DNA of 64,000 bases. Source: an uncultured Granulosicoccus sp. Its GTDB lineage: Bacteria > Pseudomonadota > Gammaproteobacteria > Granulosicoccales > Granulosicoccaceae. Where the stretch lies: the NCBI GenBank assembly GCA_947499955.1, contig CANMQI010000010.1, positions 62,001 through 126,000 of the forward strand, read 5' to 3'. The position numbers and the translations under genes were made by a program. The notes under the pieces were generated by a model. It was not told the DNA's origin, ran no database searches, and saw only the letters and a list, made by a program, of their open reading frames with translations. Below are positions 61,201-64,000 of this stretch, in pieces (the first letter of the stretch is position 1; each line of letters opens with the position of its first letter).

Positions 61201-64000
61201 CGAGCAGTTGGAAGGCTCTGACTTTGCCGATGACCTGACCTCGGGTACGGGCACCGAACGAATCGATGCCGCCGACGGTGATGACCGAATTACCGTGAAC
61301 CTGGGTGCGATCAGTGTCGATGGCGGCGTTGGTTCGGATACCGTGGACTACTCGGCCTTGGCGAGCACCCATGCGGTGAGCGTGGAGCTTGATGGTCAGA
61401 ACAGTGTGACGCTGAGCGTCGCGAACTCGGATGATCAGATACTGACAGCGGTCGAGAACGTGGTCGGCAGTCAGGGTGATGATGTGATCACGGGTGACAA
61501 CAGCGTGAACAGGCTCGAAGGTGGTCTGGGTAACGATACACTGCAGGGACTCGGTGGCAGCGATACGCTGATTGGCGGGGACGGGATCGATCGGGCGGAC
61601 TACTCGCAGGCCGGTGGTGCGGTGAACGTGGATCTGTCGACGAACCGGGCCAATGATGATGGTGACGGCGGCATCGATACACTGTCGGGCATCGAGAATC
61701 TGTCGGGTTCGAACTTCGGTGACGTTCTGGTGGGCGATGCGAATGACAACACGCTACTGGGAAACAGCGGTGCAGATACATTGGTCGGTGGTGCCGGTCT
61801 TGATGTACTGGATGGTGGTCAGGGAAGCGATACAGCAGACTACTCCAGCGTTGGCGGTGCCGTATCGGTGGATCTGTCGGCCAATGCCGCCAGTGCCGAT
61901 GGCAACGGCTCAAACGATACACTGTTGAGTATCGAGAACGTGGTGGGTTCGGCACAGGACGATTTCCTGTACGGCGATGACAATGACAATGAACTCGATG
62001 GTGGTGTGGGCGACGATGTGCTGCGCGGTGCCGGTGGTTTCGACAGACTCAGTGGTGGCGACGGTTCGGATACGGCCGATTACTCCGAAGCAGCCAGCCG
62101 GGTGGTGGTCAATCTGGACACCCAGAGTGCCAGCAACGATGGCGACGGCAGCTTCGATACCTTGTCGGCCATCGAGAACGTACAGGGTTCGGCCCACAAT
62201 GATGCGCTGACCGGTAACTCGGACAGTAACCGCCTGTCCGGTGGTGCTGGTTCGGACACCCTGGTCGGGGCTGGCGGCAACGATACGCTTGACGGTGGTG
62301 CAGGCGGGTCAGACACGGCCGACTACAGTGCGGCCGCATTTGGAATCGATGTGAACCTGGCAACCGGCGAGGCCTTGTCGGACGGATATCAGGCGATCGA
62401 TACGCTGATCGAGATCGAGAATGTGATTGGCTCGGGTCAGATCGATGTCATTGTCGGTAATGCCAGTGCCAACCGTCTCGATGGCCGAGGTGGGGATGAT
62501 GCCATTACTGCATCGGCTGGTAATGATACGGTTGATGGCGGTGGTGGCGCCGATACGCTCGATTACTCCGGCTTGTTGGGTGTCGACGGTATCAGTGCCA
62601 CCCTCAACGGGGCCAGCGCTACCGTGGTGACTGTCGATGGCGGGGATAACGATACCATCTCGAATATCGAACATCTGATAGGCAGTACCGGTGACGACAC
62701 ACTGGGGGGGGATGTGTCTGCCAACCGACTGGAAGCTCTGGATGGTGATGATCGATTCATCGCCAGCGGTGGGGCGGATGAACTGCTCGGCGGTGCAGGC
62801 TCGGATACACTGGATTACAGCACTTTCTCCTCAGCCACAGCCGTATCGGTCGTGTTGCAAGGTGCAAACGTGACGACCGTGACGGTGGCGGGTAGCGCGA
62901 ACGACCAGATCTCGCAGATAGAAAACGTGGTCGGTACGGCGGGCAACGATTCGCTGACCGGTGACGATGAGCAGAACCGGCTGGAAGGTCGGGCCGGTGA
63001 TGACACCCTCGATGGCGGTGCCGGTGCGGATACGCTGCTCGGTGGCGACGGCGAGGATGTGCTGATAGCCAGTGCCGGAGCCGATGTCAGTGACGGTGGT
63101 GCAGGTCTGGACACGGCTGATTACTCGGGATTGGCTTCGGGACAGTCGATTGACGTGACCCTGGCAGGCTCCGCCGATGCGACGGTGACCATTGCCAATG
63201 GTGATGATCAGACGATCCGTAATATCGAAAACGTGATTGCCACGGGCGAGTCGGATCGGATTGTTGGTGATGATCAGCAGAACCGGATCGAGGCCGGTGC
63301 CGGCGACGACACCTTGGGGGCATCGCTCAACAGCGATACGCTCGATGGTGGCGCAGGCTCGGACACGGTGGATTACTCCACACTGGCCGAGGCACAGAAA
63401 ATCAGTGTGACGCTCGATGGTGAGAACCAGAGTACGGTACAGGTCAGCGGCGGTGCGGATGATCGCGTTGTGCGGATCGAAAACGTGATTGGTACGGCGG
63501 GTGACGATTCGCTGATTGGAGACAGTAGCAACAATCGTCTGGAAGGTCTGGCCGGAGACGATACGCTGGTGGGCGCCGCCGGCAATGACACTCTGGACGG
63601 TGGTGTGGGTGGTTCCGACAAGGTGACCTACATCGATGCGGCCAAGGGTGTGACGGTTGATCTGTCTACCGGTTTGACCAGTCAGGACGGTTTCGACGGT
63701 GTGGATACACTGATCGATATCGAGAGACTGGAAGGTTCGGATTTCAGTGATGAGCTGACTTCGGGTACGGGCTCCGAACGAATCGATGCCGCCGACGGCG
63801 ATGATCGAATCACGCTTGGTCTGGGGGCCATCAGCGTCGATGGCGGCGATGGATCGGATACGGCGGACTACTCGGCGTTGGCGAATACCCATGCGGTGAG
63901 TGTCGAGCTGGACGGCCAGAACAGTGTGACCCTGAGTGTCGCGAACTCGGATGATCAGACACTGACTGCGGTCGAGAATGTGGTCGGCAGTCAGGGTGAC
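49256..64000 (+). CDS. Giant RTX (hemolysin-type Ca-binding repeat) protein, 3' end outside window
   Basis: One reading frame of 4,915 codons without a stop runs from the ATG at 49256 (an in-frame TGA directly precedes it) to the window edge. There is no Sec signal peptide. Residues about 1-110 form a non-repetitive beta-rich domain ('VILTNPDNGERIVLMGLAL', 'PLMSFDGELISPNLLLSKV') like the N-terminal module of large type I-secreted adhesins. An acidic Ser/Glu linker follows (about 115-200), then a second unique domain to about 380. From about residue 420 on, Gly-Asp nonapeptides of the type GGxGxDxLxG alternate with 'VDYS...V.L.G...IENV.G' strands in modules of about 80-100 residues. The Asp-rich repeats should bind Ca2+ and fold into beta-rolls outside the cell. 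The C-terminal secretion signal and transporter genes are not in the window. Adhesin or biofilm matrix protein is the best guess; toxin is possible. Confidence 0.92.
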   Translation, partial: MNQPSKQYIDFNTSGQQQIAVQPRGELLLSGIAFDEVAVDIIDTDVILTNPDNGERIVLMGLALFLFDDEEVPLMSFDGELISPNLLLSKVGEIQNLTMQEFVAVTSLLEDSFKTSEEETEESEDSEASETPPDVLAAIMQAIASMSEAQQAASPNVEVASDEGKYDRKAVDEEGDTFLENAKTASADSSSAASSSSEAPDVPEAEILFDLALLQPNRAEAVEVVDGVDTRKILGGGGSEESVFNPANDAQFSTEVLNYGTVTDDLIIHTDNPAYFDANTMTRVIEMNPTFPAGFMVTEVSLTGFPDGFEIENATKVGDSWIVNDPQLNELGVLSFNLIYSVPSDERFSVDFSVTSEFQVGSLDSEGLELAVPSEAILTSEDSREFEVKDVLSATELNYTNAAGDEVWVLANNPNPNRVFSGFGDDQITGSVGTDFIQGGGGNDVIDGGAGNDTLDGEAGDDVLVHGKGLDQIIGGSGVDTLDYSALNTAVHADLSVLVDGFSNVTVDPEGPDVEVDQVKGVENITAGAGDDLLTGDREDNRLDGGAGDDVLVGGGGNDALVGGEGLDTADYSQSTGPISTDLSLDTDNVTVDESNIDTLSGIERVVGTDFDDVMRGGDADDIFDAGEGDDRLAGGGGSDTLDGGDGERDIADFGGISEGVRVDLGAATDADGYVSAIHGSNADRLRNIEDLEGSDHDDQLTGNELSQFISGAGGDDVIDGAGGDDTLDGGAGQDDVSGGSGEDNFVHSDGNDRFDGGADTDTLDFSQTDYVTQVDAVLDGDQDSQVGVTGGDDLTIRNIENIIGTAGDDRLQGDANDNVLDGGAGDDDLIGAAGDDVLIGGEGRDSADYSVATVGVNIDLSAGEVSNDGFGGRDAIDGIEDLTGSSFSDTLAGDEQDNVLRGGEGDDTLIGRAGNDLLSGGEGQDTASYEFSRSAVSVDLAADAPTEDGEGGQDTFESIESATGSSYNDTLMGDDQDNTLSGLAGNDVLDGRGGDDTLLGGAGDDTLLASLGSDSLDGGIGNDVLDYSALPEAESIQVTLSGSSYAQVTLSGAEDDQVRNVENIIATSGDDVLGGDDLSNVLRGQDGDDVISGGEGSDQLFGGDGNDQLRFDDLTSDGITLSLITNTASYAIDGSTDRFSEFETYAATNQDDTILTSDDVDLVEGLGGDDHFYSSLGSDELVGGSGLDIVDYSEQTGIDHIEATLDEGRTITVTVVGGDDDQLTTVEGIVGSAGDDILTGDSLDNELAGSAGDDLLDGGAGDDTLLGDSGQDRFLGGEGDDSYIGGSGTDVIDYSAAQGGISVDLSENTAINDGFGGQDTIAGVEDIIGTDDRDVISGDARANTLTGSAGNDVIRGGSGSDILDGGEGLLDEVHFDDLLNFGVTLDLEAGTAFFAGDVSTDALTGFELYYMTSQDDLISGSAAADTVFGSAGEDLFLASMGADVLDGGGDSDSIDYSALAEATSISVTLNGSRTVEVDVQGVGLQSITRIENVTGTAGADSLGGDALSNQLVGGAGDDSIFGGAGSDILAGGEGNDELRFDELGSVGITLTLGTGIGTAVYAADNSTDTFTGFERYLTTKQDDIVQTSEGVDTVFTLAGDDQIDASHGADIIDGGLGDDSIDYSGLSGATGIQVELAGSTAVQVVVEGADDDTISNIENVTGTSGADRLVGDEQANRLFGLDGADVLTGGAGDDELSGGQGNDLLTGGEGNDQLFGDQGEDTVSYSDASGGVSVDLSTGTTANDGFGGEDELRSIENVEGSVHADVLRGNGSDNDILGNDGDDTVYGGLGSDTLSGGDHVFGDVLRFDDLIGGSLELDLGLQKAVFTGDLSVDTFSGFERYIGTQQADVLKGSDLDDDVDLQGGDDLLSASAGNDRLDGGDGTDTLDYSGLSGVNGISTILNGGSATVVSVAGGDDDTISNIENLVGTDGDDTLGGDGSDNRLQGLDGDDRFVASEGADELLGGAGSDTLDYSTLSSADSVTVELQGEGLATVTVIGGENDQISQIENVVGTTGDDSLTGDAGQNRLEGRAGDDTLDGGSGADTLLGGDGEDLLIASEGADIADGGAGDDTVDYSGMASGQSIDVTLAGSADSTVSIANGDDQTIRNIENVIATGESDRIVGDDQQNRIEAGAGDDVLGASASSDTLDGGAGYDTVDYSTLENIQRISVTLDGENESTVQVSGGEDDRIVRIENVIGTAGEDSLVGDSADNHLQGMAGNDTLEGAAGNDTLDGGAGGSDTVSYTEAEQGVTVDLSTGVASEDGFGSVDTLIDIERLAGSDYADDLTSGSGTERIDAGAGDDLMTLGLGAISVEGGDGSDTVDYSALNSANAVSVELDGQNTVTLSVTGSDDQTLRAVENVIGSQGDDVLTGDNNANTLDGGLGDDTLQGLGGDDTLIGGEGNDRADYSQAGGAVNVDLSSNRAVDDGDGGSDSLSGIENLSGSNFDDVLVGNASDNTLQGGGGADTLSGGAGLDVLDGGSGNDVVDYSAAAGEVFADLSAGTASNDGDGSSDTLLRIENVVGSSQDDTLYGDNNANQLSGGVGDDVLRGSGGFDTLSGGDGSDTADYAAAANKVVVNLATQSASNDGDGSFDTLSAIENVQGSANNDELTGNAVSNRLAGGAGNDILVGAGGNDTLDGGAGGSDTVDYSAAANGIDVDLEAGQALSDGYLATDTLIDIENVVGSDQNDVIVGNASDNRLQSRGGDDAITASAGSDTVDGGAGSDTLDYSGLSGVNGISATLNGASATVVSVDGGDDDIISNIEHLVGSTGDDTLGGDVSINRLEGLDGDDRFIASSGADELLGGAGSDTLDYSTLSAADSVSVVLQGANVTTVTISGSDNDTISQIENVVGTSGNDTLTGDAEQNRLEGRAGDDTLDGGAGADMLLGGDGTDLLIASEGADVGDGGAGVDTVDYSGLASGQSIDVTLAGSADATVTIANGDDQTIRNIENVIATAESDRIIGDDQENRIDAGAGDDVLGASASSDTLDGGAGSDTLDYSGLAAAQRISVTLAGEVQSTVQVIGDADDRIVRIENVIGTTGNDTLIGDSEDNRLEGLAGSDLLVGAGGNDTLDGGAGSDTVDYTDAANGIDVDLEAGLALSDGYLGTDTLIDIENVEGSDEDDVIAGNASVNRLEGHDGDDFIRASTGADTVDGGEGSDTLDYSDLSGINGISTTLNGASAAVVDVDGGDNDTISNIEHLIGSTGDDTLGGDVFVNRLEGLDGDDRFIASAGTDELLGGAGSDTLDYSTLSSANSVSVTLQGSNVTTVAVNGGDNDTITQIENVVGTAGNDTLTGDAEQNRLEGRAGNDTLDGGDGADTLLGGDGTDLLIASNGADVGDGGDGVDTVDYSGLASGQSIDVTLAGSADATVTIANGDDQTIRNIENVIATDESDRIVGDDRANMIEAGAGDDILGASLNNDTLDGGAGSDTLDYSGLATAQQINVTLAGEIQSTVQVSGDADDRIVRIENVIGTVGSDTLIGDSEDNRLEGRAGNDVLVGAGGNDTLDGGVGGSDTVDYSAAANGIDVNLESGQALSDGYLTSDTLIDIENLVGSDHDDVIVGSTSANRLDARDGDDAIAASAGSDTVDGGDGSDTLDYSGLTGINGISATLNGASTTVVSVDGGDDDVISNIEHLVGSIGDDTLGGDVSVNRLEGLDGDDRFIASAGSDELLGGAGSDTVDYSTLSANSISVTLQGANVTTVSVSGGDDDRITQMENVVGTAGADTLTGDAEQNRLEGRAGDDTLDGGAGADTLLGGDGTDMLLASEGADISDGGAGVDTVDFSGLAEGQSIDVTLADSADATVTVANGENQTIRNIENVIGTSESDRIAGDDQENRIEAGAGDDVLGASANSDTLDGGAGSDTLDYSGFTVAQRISVTLAGEVQSTVQVTGSADDRIARIENVIGTVGRDSLTGDSQDNHLEGRGGDDVLIGAAGNDTLDGGVGGSDKVTYIDAAKGVTVDLSTGVTRQDGFDGVDTLIDIEQLEGSDFADDLTSGTGTERIDAADGDDRITVNLGAISVDGGVGSDTVDYSALASTHAVSVELDGQNSVTLSVANSDDQILTAVENVVGSQGDDVITGDNSVNRLEGGLGNDTLQGLGGSDTLIGGDGIDRADYSQAGGAVNVDLSTNRANDDGDGGIDTLSGIENLSGSNFGDVLVGDANDNTLLGNSGADTLVGGAGLDVLDGGQGSDTADYSSVGGAVSVDLSANAASADGNGSNDTLLSIENVVGSAQDDFLYGDDNDNELDGGVGDDVLRGAGGFDRLSGGDGSDTADYSEAASRVVVNLDTQSASNDGDGSFDTLSAIENVQGSAHNDALTGNSDSNRLSGGAGSDTLVGAGGNDTLDGGAGGSDTADYSAAAFGIDVNLATGEALSDGYQAIDTLIEIENVIGSGQIDVIVGNASANRLDGRGGDDAITASAGNDTVDGGGGADTLDYSGLLGVDGISATLNGASATVVTVDGGDNDTISNIEHLIGSTGDDTLGGDVSANRLEALDGDDRFIASGGADELLGGAGSDTLDYSTFSSATAVSVVLQGANVTTVTVAGSANDQISQIENVVGTAGNDSLTGDDEQNRLEGRAGDDTLDGGAGADTLLGGDGEDVLIASAGADVSDGGAGLDTADYSGLASGQSIDVTLAGSADATVTIANGDDQTIRNIENVIATGESDRIVGDDQQNRIEAGAGDDTLGASLNSDTLDGGAGSDTVDYSTLAEAQKISVTLDGENQSTVQVSGGADDRVVRIENVIGTAGDDSLIGDSSNNRLEGLAGDDTLVGAAGNDTLDGGVGGSDKVTYIDAAKGVTVDLSTGLTSQDGFDGVDTLIDIERLEGSDFSDELTSGTGSERIDAADGDDRITLGLGAISVDGGDGSDTADYSALANTHAVSVELDGQNSVTLSVANSDDQTLTAVENVVGSQGD
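55499..58018 (+). repeat. RTX supramodule L1 (840 codons, ten modules)
   Basis: It begins at the Gln codon of 'GQSIDVTLAG' and contains ten modules: M1 QSIDVTLAG, M2 RISVTLDG, M3 GVTVDLSTG, M4 AVSVELDG, M5 AVNVDLSS, M6 EVFADLSAG, M7 VVVNLATQ, M8 GIDVDLEAG, M9 GISATLNG, M10 SVSVVLQG. The next QSIDVTLAG copy lies exactly 2,520 bases later. A partial precursor with M9-M10 (about 54,920-55,498) precedes it. Confidence 0.9.
58019..59320 (+). repeat. RTX supramodule S1 (434 codons, five modules)
   Basis: A short form containing M1, M2, M8, M9 and M10 only. M8 (GIDVDLEAG) starts 501 bases into the unit versus 1,719 in L1, a difference of exactly 1,218 bases (406 codons), which is the M3-M7 block. 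Its M2 end (LVGAGGNDTLDGG) resembles the M7 end of long units. Confidence 0.9.
59321..60622 (+). repeat. RTX supramodule S2 (434 codons, five modules)
   Basis: A second short form, M1-M2-M8-M9-M10, of the same length as S1. One extra Gly codon before M8 is balanced by one codon lost in M10 (SANSISVTL versus SSANSVSVTL), so unit length is kept. S1 and S2 are direct tandem copies. Confidence 0.9.
60623..63142 (+). repeat. RTX supramodule L2 (840 codons, ten modules)
   Basis: A long form with M1-M10 in the order of L1 and the same total length. M3 starts 504 bases and M8 1,719 bases into the unit, identical to L1. The M2-M3 junction (GGSDKVTYIDAAKGV) is nearly identical to L3 at the DNA level, so L2 and L3 look recently duplicated. 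Confidence 0.9.
63143..64000 (+). repeat. RTX supramodule L3, truncated by window end
   Basis: The third long unit: M1, M2, M3 and most of M4 are visible, with M3 again 504 bases into the unit. The window ends in 'VENVVGSQGD' of M4. How many more units follow is unknown. Confidence 0.88.

Noticed and set aside
49500..63892. Many long open frames on the minus strand and in the other plus frames across the RTX region (for example minus-strand stretches of over 350 codons at 54749-55900 and 62831-63892)
   Set aside because: They are shadows produced by the periodic Gly/Asp codons of the real plus-strand frame. They repeat with the same period and show only low-complexity Ile/Thr/Arg or Ser/Pro sequence.

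Overview
The window reads as a chromosomal segment of a free-living, probably marine gammaproteobacterium. The evidence is a YqiB (DUF1249) fragment, serS, a full System I cytochrome c maturation operon, Liv, TRAP and B12 transporters, and a moderately GC-rich base composition. A Granulosicoccus-like lineage is a guess from overall gene content, not a result.

Layout. 1-2.9 kb holds housekeeping genes: a yqiB fragment, a DUF4124 protein, crcB and serS. 2.9-11.9 kb is one co-directional block: a long-chain acyl-CoA synthetase, a complete branched-chain-amino-acid-type ABC importer (ATPase, two permeases, binding protein, second ATPase), a PaaK-like adenylating enzyme and an acyl-CoA thioesterase. 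It looks like uptake plus CoA activation of an organic acid or lipid-like substrate. 12.1-18.7 kb is a DUF1285 gene and then ccmABCDEFGH, with tiny overlaps and no ccmI directly after ccmH. 18.9-19.3 kb is a BoxR-like HTH protein without its usual kinase domain. 19.3-22.7 kb (minus) is a class II aldolase with 5-oxoprolinase genes pxpB, pxpC and pxpA. 22.8-28.9 kb holds a coiled-coil protein of unknown role, an MFS transporter, an AEC transporter, an FAD-linked oxidase and glutaryl-CoA dehydrogenase.

30.2-35.8 kb (minus) is a vitamin B12 uptake operon. A cobalamin riboswitch precedes a BtuB-type TonB receptor, a lipoprotein that looks like a beta-propeller, a BtuC-type permease (apparently with a CTG start) and a BtuD-type ATPase. 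No BtuF is seen. The lipoprotein is a candidate counterpart of the Bacteroides surface B12 binder BtuG. 35.9-45.8 kb is a nonulosonate (legionaminic-acid-type) cluster: legB, legG, legI, ptmE, a Maf (DUF115) glycosyltransferase, legF, legH and a class I aminotransferase. The expected DegT-type LegC and any flagellin are missing from the window. A 160-bp element with near-perfect 35-base inverted ends lies at 45.8 kb, followed by a TRAP transporter (dctP, dctQ, dctM on the minus strand).

From 49,256 to the end of the window runs one uninterrupted reading frame of 4,915 codons. It encodes a giant RTX-type calcium-binding surface or secreted protein and continues past the window. Its last third is built from supramodules of exactly 840, 434, 434 and 840 codons plus a partial one. 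Short and long forms differ by exactly a 406-codon, five-module cassette. This repeat architecture and the B12 lipoprotein are the most interesting observations. No tRNA, rRNA, CRISPR array or insertion-sequence transposase was recognised.
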